Assembly: GCF_036067295.1 (NCBI RefSeq)
Contig: NZ_CP107954.1
Location: 2,666,001 to 2,730,000 of the forward strand
Source of the DNA: Kribbella sp. NBC_00382
GTDB taxonomy: Bacteria; Actinomycetota; Actinomycetes; Propionibacteriales; Kribbellaceae
Reading direction: 5' to 3'
DNA: 64,000 nucleotides
Under the pieces are notes generated by a model. It searched no databases. It had not been told where the DNA came from and saw nothing but the letters and a program-made list of their open reading frames with translations. Positions 48,719 to 56,979 of this stretch are shown in pieces (position 1 is the first letter of the stretch; every line of letters starts with the position of its first letter). A program made the translations under genes and the position numbers.

Positions 48719-51064
48719 TCATCGATGACCGTCCGGCAGCGGCCGATCGAAGTCCAGCCCATAGAAGATCCCCGCCGCGCCGTCCAGCCGTACGGTCACC
48801 TTCCCGGCAGACCGGGTCACCGTCGACTCCTGCCCGATGCAGTCGACCTGCTTCACCGTGGCGGTCCGGGCGCAGACGGTCAGATTGGTCTTGGTCGCCC
48901 AGGTATCGACCCACACCTCAGGCTCCGGGAACCGCCAGTCATCACGCGGCCCCGCCGTGTTGAGGATGTACCCATCGGTCCTGTTCCACAGCACAGCGGC
49001 CTGCCCGCGCGGTGTATTGAACAGCAGTCCCTTCGAAGCCCCGGGCAGCTGCAGCCACCGTACGAAGCTCGCGCCGTCCAGCATCCGCGAAGCCGTCGCG
49101 TAGGCCAGCAGCGACGGCTTGGCGCTCGTGTCCCGGTTCATCAGCCCGTAGTGGTACTCGCCGTTCTCCTCGTTCGCCAGCTGCTCGTTCCCGAGCACGC
49201 TGTCGTGGAACTGGTACCAGTTGACGCACCGAACCCCTTCCGCCTTGGCCAGCACGAGCGTCAGCAGCACGTTCTCGGCCGCATGCCGGTACGAGTCGTG
49301 CCACCAGGCATTCGGCTGGGTGCACGCATAGGCCTCGGTCATCCAGATCTCCTTCGGCCCGTACTGCGCGATCAGCGCCTTGAGTTGCCGCAGTCCGCCG
49401 AGGAAATTCCAGTACGAGCCGGCAGCACCCGGATCCCAGTCCTCACCGGGGCCGGGCGGGATGTAGTCCGGCGCGAAGTTGCCCCGACCCGGATGGAATG
49501 CGACCCCGTCGATCAGATCCCAGCCGCCGGCCGCGTAGAACTCCTTGAGCCAGGGCTTGTCCATCCCGGCGATGCCGTTGGTCAGCAGCTTCAGCGTCGA
49601 GCCCCGCGCCTGCACCTGCTCGTAGACCGGCCGCAGTGCCTTCGCGACGTAGTCCGCCGCGGTCCCTCCCGGCGTGTTCCATGGGCGATTCAGTTCGTTG
49701 CCGACCTCGAAGTACTGAGCGCCGGAGTTGATGGCTGTCTCGGTGCTCGCCGTGGCCCAGGCCAGCGCCGCGTCGTCGGTCATCGTCGCCAACGGCAACG
49801 GCGGCTGCAGTTCGATGTTGTGCGCCATCCCGCGCTGGTCGAAGTCCGCAGGCGGGAGGCCCGGACCGCCGTCGTACGCGATCCGCACCCATTTGATCCC
49901 GACCTTCTGCCACAGATCCAGTACTGCGCTCGCCGACGGCACCTTGAGCCACGGGTAGTTGGCGATCCCGAACATGCTCGAATCGTCCGCCTGGTAGGCG
50001 AAATCGGGCAGCACGGTCAGATTGGTCCGCGCAAACGCCGAATCGTCGCCCGCCTGCACGCTGACCTCGGTAACGATCGACCCGTACGCCGGTGAGCTCA
50101 AACTGAACGCATGGTCGACCGTCCCCCGGCCGGGAACCGTGACCGTCGCCGTGCTGGACGCGAGGACCGTGCCGTTGAAGTCGCGGGCCCACCAGGTGAG
50201 CAAGGCCGACCGGCTCTGCGCCGTCGCGTTGGCGACCTGGACCTTGACCGGCATCTGCACACCCGGACCGCTCCACAGGCTGAACGGCTGATCGGTCCAC
50301 AGCTCGATCGCGAGCTCGCGACCCTGCCCGGCCGCGGCCGCAGCATTCGGCCGGAGGTCGCTGAAGATGAAGTCGGCCCGCGTGACCGCGCTGTCGGCGC
50401 CCGTCGCGGTCCCGGGCGCGTGCACCCAGGTCGTGTTGGTCCACGCCTTCTTCGACTTCTCGAGGATCAGCAGTCCGTGCGTGCCGGTCCAGGTCGACGC
50501 GTAGCCGACGCCCACCGCGGACTCGAACGGGATACCGCCGTCGGGTGCCCGGTTCCACTGGTTGATCGGCAGCCAGACGTCCGCGCCGATCCCGCCGATG
50601 ATCGCCCGGCTGAACATGAACCCGTCGAGCGTCAGCGTCGTCGACCCCGCGACGGTCCACTCGTAGTGAACGCTCTTGGTCGACACCGTCACCAGGCCGG
50701 TGACGGTGATCGATCCGGCGGCGGCCGGCATCACGTAGACCATCTTGAGCGCTTGGGTGCCGTCGGCCAGGGACACGATGCTCGGCGTACCGCCAGTTGA
50801 GACCTGGGTCCCGGCGACCGTGTCCTTGAGCTGGAACTTCGAGCCCTGCATGCGGATCGTGCCGCTCGCGTCCCGGACCGTGATCATCCCGCCCGGCGAT
50901 CCGGTGACCGTGATGCCCTCGGCGGTGAGAGCGGGATCGCCGGTGGTGCCGGCGTGGACCTCGCTGGGCTTCAGCCAGGTCAGTACGCCGGCGGCGAATC
51001 CCGCGGCCAGGACCTGGCGGCGGGACGGGGAGAACTGCGACTCGGATCTCGGTGCTTCCCTCAC
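48719..51064 (-). CDS. Tat-exported glycoside hydrolase, clan GH-A-like
   Basis: 781 residues. A Tat signal (SRRQVLAAGFAAG, about residues 14-26) precedes a beta-rich N-terminal region (about 40-370) and a TIM-barrel-like catalytic part. The acid/base candidate is E in YFEVGNELNRPWN and the nucleophile E in EIWMTEAYACT, the NE...E spacing of clan GH-A (GH39-like). A C-terminal beta-domain follows. The CAZy family cannot be named. It faces the LacI-controlled uptake operon across two 18-bp operators, so it is the extracellular enzyme of that locus. GTG at 51064 has GAGGA 8 nt upstream. Confidence 0.8.
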   Translation of the reverse strand: MREAPRSESQFSPSRRQVLAAGFAAGVLTWLKPSEVHAGTTGDPALTAEGITVTGSPGGMITVRDASGTIRMQGSKFQLKDTVAGTQVSTGGTPSIVSLADGTQALKMVYVMPAAAGSITVTGLVTVSTKSVHYEWTVAGSTTLTLDGFMFSRAIIGGIGADVWLPINQWNRAPDGGIPFESAVGVGYASTWTGTHGLLILEKSKKAWTNTTWVHAPGTATGADSAVTRADFIFSDLRPNAAAAAGQGRELAIELWTDQPFSLWSGPGVQMPVKVQVANATAQSRSALLTWWARDFNGTVLASSTATVTVPGRGTVDHAFSLSSPAYGSIVTEVSVQAGDDSAFARTNLTVLPDFAYQADDSSMFGIANYPWLKVPSASAVLDLWQKVGIKWVRIAYDGGPGLPPADFDQRGMAHNIELQPPLPLATMTDDAALAWATASTETAINSGAQYFEVGNELNRPWNTPGGTAADYVAKALRPVYEQVQARGSTLKLLTNGIAGMDKPWLKEFYAAGGWDLIDGVAFHPGRGNFAPDYIPPGPGEDWDPGAAGSYWNFLGGLRQLKALIAQYGPKEIWMTEAYACTQPNAWWHDSYRHAAENVLLTLVLAKAEGVRCVNWYQFHDSVLGNEQLANEENGEYHYGLMNRDTSAKPSLLAYATASRMLDGASFVRWLQLPGASKGLLFNTPRGQAAVLWNRTDGYILNTAGPRDDWRFPEPEVWVDTWATKTNLTVCARTATVKQVDCIGQESTVTRSAGKVTVRLDGAAGIFYGLDFDRPLPDGHR

Positions 51065-51095
51065 GGTGACCGTCCTCACGGATTGACAGCGGTGA

Positions 51096-51113
51096 TGATA
51101 ATTCGGATTATCA
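51096..51113. promoter_or_regulatory. LacI operator O1, TGATAATTCGGATTATCA
   Basis: 18-bp dyad, symmetrical except for the two bases beside the central CG, 32 bp upstream of the glycoside hydrolase start. A CG centre is the LacI-family hallmark. Confidence 0.8.
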
Positions 51114-51194
51114 ACAACGATCACCAACCTTCAACGGACGACCGCCGACTGTCAAGAGGCCGTTGCGGATCTCGGGAACCCCGTGTTAGCGTCC

Positions 51195-51212
51195 TGATAA
51201 TTCGCATCATCA
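51195..51212. promoter_or_regulatory. LacI operator O2, TGATAATTCGCATCATCA
   Basis: Same 18-mer as O1 with two substitutions, 99 bp away centre to centre (about nine helical turns) and 20 bp before the LacI start. The phase allows looping between the two divergent promoters. Confidence 0.75.
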
Positions 51213-51231
51213 AACGGAAACAGGTGCGTGC

Positions 51232-52275
51232 ATGGAGAAGCCACCCAAGGTCACGCAGCGGGAGATCGCCCGGATCGCGGGCGTCAGTCAGGCCACCGTG
51301 TCGATGGTCCTGAACGACCGGGAGTACTCGAACGTCCGGATCCCCGCCGCCACCCGCGAGCGGGTCCGGCGCGCGATCGAGCAGACGACGTACGTCCCCG
51401 ATCCCGCGGCCCGCCGCCTCGCCGGCCTGGACAACAAGATCCTCGGCGTCTTCACCTACGAGGCCGCCCTGTCCCGCGAGAGCCTCGACTTCTACGGCCC
51501 GCTGCTGCACGGCATCGAGCAGGAGGCCGAGCGGCTCGGCTGCGACCTGCTCTTCTTCACCTCCTCGCCGGTCGAGGACGGCACCCGCAAGCTGTTCCAC
51601 AAGCAGACCCGGCTGCGGCTCACCGACGGCTGCATCCTGCTCGGCCAGCAGATGGACAGCGCGGAGCTGACCAGGCTGGTCGAGGAGGGCTTCCCCTTCG
51701 TCGCCGTCGGCCGCCGCGACGAGCCGAATGTCCCGTACGTCGGAATCGACTACCTCAGCCTGACCGGCGACATCGTCGAGCAAGCAGTTGCCCTCGGCCA
51801 CCGCCGGATCACCTACGCGCACTACGGCCGCAGTACTCCGGCAGCCGCCGACCGGCTGGCCGGACTGGCCCTCGCCGCTGAGACGCTGCAGGTCGAGACG
51901 ACGTTGCTGAGTACCGCCGACGTCGATCTGTCCGAGGTCGCCGCGGCGATCGCGAGCACCGGCGACACCGTGGTCATCACCGAGGACGTGTTCATGGCCG
52001 AGGCGCTCGCGGTCGAGCTGGCCGAGCACGGCAAGGCTATCCCGGAGGACCTGTCGCTCGCGGTCCTCGGTGATGTCGAAGGTCACTCGCTGGGCGGACG
52101 GTCCCTGACCGGTTTCCAGCTGCCGCGCGAACAGCTCGCCGCCGAGGCGCTCGCCTTGCTGCAGGAGCTGATCGTGCGCGACGAGAAGGCCCGCGCCAAG
52201 CTCGAGCTGCGGACCATGATCGAGGGCTCGGTCGTGGCCGGGGCGACGCTGGCCCAGTTGAAGGAATCACGGTGA
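51232..52275 (+). CDS. LacI-family regulator of the carbohydrate locus
   Basis: 347 residues. HTH TQREIARIAGVSQATVSMVL (residues 8-27), hinge region AARRLAGL, then a sugar-binding-protein-like domain (LLFFTSSPVEDG, TEDVFMAEALAVELAEHG). AGGTG lies before the ATG. It is first in the rightward operon, coupled to the FAD oxidoreductase by GTGA, so it represses its own operon and the divergent hydrolase through the two 18-bp operators. Confidence 0.94.
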   Translation: MEKPPKVTQREIARIAGVSQATVSMVLNDREYSNVRIPAATRERVRRAIEQTTYVPDPAARRLAGLDNKILGVFTYEAALSRESLDFYGPLLHGIEQEAERLGCDLLFFTSSPVEDGTRKLFHKQTRLRLTDGCILLGQQMDSAELTRLVEEGFPFVAVGRRDEPNVPYVGIDYLSLTGDIVEQAVALGHRRITYAHYGRSTPAAADRLAGLALAAETLQVETTLLSTADVDLSEVAAAIASTGDTVVITEDVFMAEALAVELAEHGKAIPEDLSLAVLGDVEGHSLGGRSLTGFQLPREQLAAEALALLQELIVRDEKARAKLELRTMIEGSVVAGATLAQLKESR

Positions 52276-53855
52276 TTCGCACCGATGTCGCCGTGATCGG
52301 CGGTGGTGTCGGCGGGGTGGCCGGCGCCCTGGCCGCGCTGCGCCGTGGGTTGCGGGTGGTCCTGACCGACCTCAACCCGTGGCTCGGTGGCCAGCTGACC
52401 TCGCAGGCCGTCCCACCGGATGAGCACATCTGGGTCGAGCAGTTCGGCGTCACAGCGTCGTACCGGGAACTGCGTGAAGGGATCAGGCAGTACTACCGGG
52501 ATCACTACCCGTTGACCGACAGCGCCCGCAAGGATCCGCGGCTCAATCCGGGGCTCGGCCGGGTGAGCCGGCTGTGTCACGAGCCGCGGGTGGCCGTTGC
52601 GGTGATCGAGCAACTGCTCGCGCCGTACCGGTCGAGTGGTCGGCTCGTGGTCCTGCAGCCGTACGAGCCGATCGCCGTGGACGCCGACGGTGATGTCGTC
52701 CGCAGTGTGACGCTGCAGGGCGAGGGCCGGGAGGTTGTCGTCGAGGCGGGGTTCGTGCTCGACGCGACCGAGACCGGCGACCTGTTGCCGCTGGCCGGCA
52801 CGGAGTACCGGGTGGGCGCGGAGGCGCGGGCCGAGACGGGTGAGCCAAGTGCGCCGGAGGAGGCGGATCCGCAGAACGTCCAGGCGATCTCGTGGTGCTT
52901 CGCCTTCGATCACGTCGAGGGTGACCACACCATCGAGATGCCGGCCAACTACGAGAAGTGGCGGCTGTTCGAGCCGGATTTCTGGGGTGCGCCGCTGCTC
53001 TCGTTCGTCGCGCCCAACCCGCGGACCCTCGTCCCCGAGGAGCGCACGCTTCGGGTGAATCCGGCCGAAGACCACCAGGCCGACCCCCGGATCGATCCCG
53101 GTGACATGGACCTGTGGCAGTTCCGGCGGATCACCGCCCGGAAGAACTTCGTACCAGGCACGTACGAGAGCGACATCGTGCTGGCCAACTGGCCGATGCT
53201 CGACTACCTGGGCGGATCCATCATCGACACTCCTGATGCCGCCTCGCACCTGGCGGCGGCCAAGGAGCTGTCGTTGTCCTACTTCTACTGGCTGCAGACC
53301 GAGGCGCCTCGCCCCGACGGCGGCCGCGGATGGCCCGGACTGCGCCTGCGCGGCGACATCACCGGTACGCCGGACGGCTTCGCGCAAGCGCCCTACATCC
53401 GGGAGTCCCGGCGGATCGTCGCCTGCCGGACCATCGTCGAGCAGGACCTGTCCGTTGCTGTGCGGGGTGATGCCCGGCCGGTCCGGTTCGAGGACTCGGT
53501 CGGCATCGGGATGTACCGGATCGACCTGCATCCGTCGACCGGCGGCGACAACTACATCGACGTCGAGTCGGTACCGTTCGAGCTCCCGCTCGGGGCGCTG
53601 GTCCCGGTGCGGACCGAGAACCTGTTGCCGGCGGCAAAGAACATCGGCACCACCCATATCTCCAACGGGGCCTACCGGCTCCATCCGGTCGAGTGGAACA
53701 TCGGTGAGGCCTCAGGGGAGCTCGCCGCGTTCTGTCTCGAGGAATCGGTCCGGCCGCAGGACGTGCTCGCGGACCCCGATGCCGTCCGGCGCTTCCAGAC
53801 CCGCCTCGTCGAGGCCGGCGTCGAACTCAATTGGCCCGAGGTACTCGGGTACTAG
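52272..53855 (+). CDS. FAD-dependent oxidoreductase (FAD_oxidored family)
   Basis: 527 residues, PF12831-type flavoprotein: N-terminal dinucleotide motif VAVIGGGVGGVAGALAALRRG, LTDLNPWLGGQLTSQAVPPDEH with the GGQ flavin contact, FVLDATETGDLLPLAG in mid-protein and a C-terminal NIGTTHISNGAYRLHPVEWNIGE. Such proteins sit in several polysaccharide-use loci, but no reaction is established; oxidation or reduction of an imported uronate or deoxysugar is a guess. GTG at 52272 overlaps the LacI stop. Confidence 0.88.
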   Translation: MIRTDVAVIGGGVGGVAGALAALRRGLRVVLTDLNPWLGGQLTSQAVPPDEHIWVEQFGVTASYRELREGIRQYYRDHYPLTDSARKDPRLNPGLGRVSRLCHEPRVAVAVIEQLLAPYRSSGRLVVLQPYEPIAVDADGDVVRSVTLQGEGREVVVEAGFVLDATETGDLLPLAGTEYRVGAEARAETGEPSAPEEADPQNVQAISWCFAFDHVEGDHTIEMPANYEKWRLFEPDFWGAPLLSFVAPNPRTLVPEERTLRVNPAEDHQADPRIDPGDMDLWQFRRITARKNFVPGTYESDIVLANWPMLDYLGGSIIDTPDAASHLAAAKELSLSYFYWLQTEAPRPDGGRGWPGLRLRGDITGTPDGFAQAPYIRESRRIVACRTIVEQDLSVAVRGDARPVRFEDSVGIGMYRIDLHPSTGGDNYIDVESVPFELPLGALVPVRTENLLPAAKNIGTTHISNGAYRLHPVEWNIGEASGELAAFCLEESVRPQDVLADPDAVRRFQTRLVEAGVELNWPEVLGY

Positions 53856-53873
53856 CGCTTAGGGAAACCGCTT

Positions 53874-55139
53874 ATGAAAATCACCAGGAGAGTGTTCGGA
53901 ACAGCCGCGGTGGGGAGCATGGTGCTCGCGCTGGTGGCGTGTGGTGGTGGCTCGTCGCCGGCGGCGGAATCGGCCGGCGGTGTCGACCTGCGGATGACGG
54001 TCTGGACCTCCAACAAGGACCAGCTGGCGTTGTTCGACTCGATCGCGGCCGCCTACCGGGCCGAGCATCCCGACGTTCGCCGGATCACCTTCGACAGCCT
54101 GCCGTTCGCCGACTACAACAGCACGCTGACGACGCAGCTCGCCGGTGGCAACAGCCCTGACCTCGCCTGGATGGGCGACATCTCGCACGACCTGATCGCG
54201 GCGAAGGCGCTGGCGCCGTTGACCGAGAAGCTCAAGGGCACGGCCGGTTGGGAGTACGGCGATCTGGTGGACAGCGTGACCGCCGAGTTCAGTCGCGACG
54301 GCGAGCTCTACGCGTACCCGTTCTCCAACTCGCCCTTCGCCCTCTACGTCAACAACGATCTGCTGGCCAAGGCCGGTCAGACGGTCGGCAAGGGCGATCT
54401 CAGCTGGCAGCAGGTCAGCAAGATCGGTGGTGCGGTCAACGCCAAGACCGGCAAGGCCGGCTTCGTCATCCGGGACTTCGACTACTCGGGCTGGAACATG
54501 CTGGGGACCGTCTGGCCGGGCTGGGGTGCGTCCGCGTGGAACGAGGACGGTACGCAGTGCGGGATGAACAGCGACCAGATGGTCTCGGCGTTCCAGTTCC
54601 TGCACGACGCGATCTACGTCGACAAGTCGATGCCAGGCCCGGGGGTGAAGGCTGACTTCTTCGCGGGCGACGCGGCGTTCACGGTTGCCCAGGTGTCGCG
54701 GGCCACGTTGCTCGACGGGGCGTTCAAGTACTCGGTCTACCCGCTGCCGACCGGGCCGTCCGGGAAGTACTCGGTGATCGGGCAGGCGGGCGTCGGCGTC
54801 CTGAAATCCAGCAAACACGTGCCGCAGGCAACGGATTTCCTTGCCTACCTGACGAATCCGGCCAACGCGGCCAAGCTCGCCCAGTACTTCCCACCGCCGC
54901 GCAAGTCGCTGCTGACCGGCCCGAAGCTGGCCGCGGTGAACAAGAAGCTGTCCGCCGCGCAGTTGCAGGCGGCCGTGATCGACCAGCTGAACGGCGCAGT
55001 GACGCTGCCCAACCACACCAAGCCGGCCGAGATCTCGCAGAAGGGAAAGGCTGCGCTGGATGCGATCTGGGCGAAGGACGCGGACATCAAGTCCGTGCTC
55101 GGCAAGACCTGTGACGCATTGCAGCCGCTGCTGAAATGA
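53874..55139 (+). CDS. ABC sugar transporter, solute-binding lipoprotein
   Basis: 421 residues. Signal with lipobox LVAC (Cys 23), then the family-1 extracellular solute-binding fold: LRMTVWTSNKDQLALFDSI, LTTQLAGGNSPDLAWMGD, LYAYPFSNSPFALYVNNDLL. It captures an oligosaccharide outside the membrane and delivers it to the two permeases that follow. AGGGAAA lies 7 nt before the ATG. The stop overlaps the next start as ATGA. Confidence 0.94.
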   Translation: MKITRRVFGTAAVGSMVLALVACGGGSSPAAESAGGVDLRMTVWTSNKDQLALFDSIAAAYRAEHPDVRRITFDSLPFADYNSTLTTQLAGGNSPDLAWMGDISHDLIAAKALAPLTEKLKGTAGWEYGDLVDSVTAEFSRDGELYAYPFSNSPFALYVNNDLLAKAGQTVGKGDLSWQQVSKIGGAVNAKTGKAGFVIRDFDYSGWNMLGTVWPGWGASAWNEDGTQCGMNSDQMVSAFQFLHDAIYVDKSMPGPGVKADFFAGDAAFTVAQVSRATLLDGAFKYSVYPLPTGPSGKYSVIGQAGVGVLKSSKHVPQATDFLAYLTNPANAAKLAQYFPPPRKSLLTGPKLAAVNKKLSAAQLQAAVIDQLNGAVTLPNHTKPAEISQKGKAALDAIWAKDADIKSVLGKTCDALQPLLK

Positions 55140-56044
55140 GTGTCGTTTCGAGGGGGAGTGCTTACTGGACCGGTCGGCGACGAGACAGTTTGGCGGGGTA
55201 TCTGTTCGTCGCGCCGCAGATGCTCGGGGTACTGCTGTTCGTCCTGCTGCCGGTCGGACTGGCGATCTACTACAGCTTCAACACCTGGAACGTCTTCACC
55301 GGCGAGATGACCTTCAACGGTGGATCGAACTACTCGGACCTGGTGAACGATCCGCAGTTGCCCAAGGTCTTGCTGGCCACACTGATCTTCTCCGGTGGCG
55401 TTGTCGTCCTGAATCTCTCGGTCGGGCTGCTCCTGGCGGTTCTGCTCAACCGGCGACTCCCGGGCGTCACCGCCTTCCGGGCGATCTTCTTCTCGCCGGT
55501 GGTCGTTTCGGTGGTCGCGTGGACGCTGGTCTGGGGGTTCTTGCTGCAGGACAACGGGGGAATCAACGGATTGTTGTCCGTGGTCGGGATCGACGGACCG
55601 AACTGGCTTCAGCAGGGGCCGACGGCGATGGTCAGCGTCATCTTCGCGCAGGTCGTGCGCAGCGTCGGGGTCAACGTCGTACTCTTCCTGGCCGCTCTGC
55701 AAGGAGTTCCGCGGGAACTCTACGAGGCGGCCCGGGTGGACGGGGCCAACAGCCGAAAGGTCTTCTTCGGCATCACGCTGCCGATGATCTCGCCGACCTT
55801 GTTGCTGACCGGGGTCATCACGGTGGTCGGGGCGCTGCAGGCTTTCGCGCAGATCGCCGTACTGACGCAAGGCGGACCAGGGGTTTCGACGACCGTCCTT
55901 GTGTACTACGTGTTCCAGCAGGCCTTCGAGTTCAACAACATCGGGTACGGGTCGACCTTGGCCTTGATGCTGCTGTCCTTCGTGCTGGTGCTGACGATTC
56001 TGCAATGGCAGCTGCGTCGGAAATGGGTCTTCCATGAAGAGTGA
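55136..56044 (+). CDS. ABC sugar permease 1 (MalF type)
   Basis: 302 residues, six TM helices, binding-protein-dependent permease. LFVAPQMLGVLLFVLLPVGLAIYYSFNTW marks TM1 (in pieces), and the EAA loop is ELYEAARVDGANSRKVFFGITLPM near residue 200. Forms the membrane channel with the next gene. No ATPase gene is in the operon; in actinomycetes a shared MsiK-type ATPase usually serves such systems. Confidence 0.94.
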   Translation: MSVVSRGSAYWTGRRRDSLAGYLFVAPQMLGVLLFVLLPVGLAIYYSFNTWNVFTGEMTFNGGSNYSDLVNDPQLPKVLLATLIFSGGVVVLNLSVGLLLAVLLNRRLPGVTAFRAIFFSPVVVSVVAWTLVWGFLLQDNGGINGLLSVVGIDGPNWLQQGPTAMVSVIFAQVVRSVGVNVVLFLAALQGVPRELYEAARVDGANSRKVFFGITLPMISPTLLLTGVITVVGALQAFAQIAVLTQGGPGVSTTVLVYYVFQQAFEFNNIGYGSTLALMLLSFVLVLTILQWQLRRKWVFHEE

Positions 56045-56873
56045 TGTTTTGGTGCGCCGGGGTGTTTGGTACTTGGCGCTGGCTGTTCTGTGCCTGCCGT
56101 TCGTGGTGCCGACGGTGTGGATGGTGGCGTCCTCGTTCAAGCCGTTGCGGGAGATCTTCGCGTCGCCGCCGACCTTGCTGGCCAAGAATCCGGTGGTCGG
56201 TGCGTACTCGGAAGCCTTTGCCTTCCAGCCTTTCGGGCGGCAGTACTTCAACAGCGTCTATATCGCGGTCGTCGTCACAGTGATCGTGTTGCTGGTGTCG
56301 AGTCTGGCCGGTTACGCCTTCGCACGGATTCGCTTTCCTGGTCGCAATGTCCTGTTCGTCATCGTGCTGACCGGATTGCTGGTGCCGAGCGAGACGACGA
56401 TCGTGCCGTTGTTCCAGATGTTCAAGCGGGCCGGGATGATCAACACGCACTGGCCGTTGATCCTGGTCACCTCGTTCGCGGCGCCGTGTGTGCTGGCGAC
56501 GTTCATCATGCGCCAGTTCTTCATCGCGCTGCCGCTGGAGCTGGAGGAGGCGGCCCGGCTGGACGGGCTCGGTCGGGTCGCGATCTGGTGGCGGATCGGC
56601 GTACCGCTGTCGAAGCCGGCCGCGTCGGCGGTCGCGATCCTCACCTTCATGTCGTCCTGGAACCTGTACCTCGAGCCAACCGTGTACCTCACCACACCCA
56701 AGCTCTTCACCCTGCCGCAGGCGCTCACCCGGTTCACCGACGCGTACGGCGGCAACATGTGGAACGTCCAGCTGGCCGGCGCCTCCCTGACCGTCGTACC
56801 GGTGCTGCTCGTCTTCGTACTGGCCCAGCGGCAGTTCGTCGAAGGGATCGCGCACTCGGGGCTCAAGGGATAG
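56034..56873 (+). CDS. ABC sugar permease 2 (MalG type)
   Basis: 279 residues, six TM helices. The EAA loop is LELEEAARLDGLGRVAIWWRIGVPL. The start overlaps the first permease by 11 bases. Partner of the MalF-type permease in one importer. Confidence 0.94.
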   Translation: MKSDVLVRRGVWYLALAVLCLPFVVPTVWMVASSFKPLREIFASPPTLLAKNPVVGAYSEAFAFQPFGRQYFNSVYIAVVVTVIVLLVSSLAGYAFARIRFPGRNVLFVIVLTGLLVPSETTIVPLFQMFKRAGMINTHWPLILVTSFAAPCVLATFIMRQFFIALPLELEEAARLDGLGRVAIWWRIGVPLSKPAASAVAILTFMSSWNLYLEPTVYLTTPKLFTLPQALTRFTDAYGGNMWNVQLAGASLTVVPVLLVFVLAQRQFVEGIAHSGLKG

Positions 56874-56979
56874 GGCCTCTGCCGTTCGGATAAGGCTTTC
56901 CGAGCTCTTGTCAGATTGGTCCCGCCCAGTGAAACTAGGTCCCGCCATGCGAAACCTCACCGCCCCGAGGAGCGCCATC

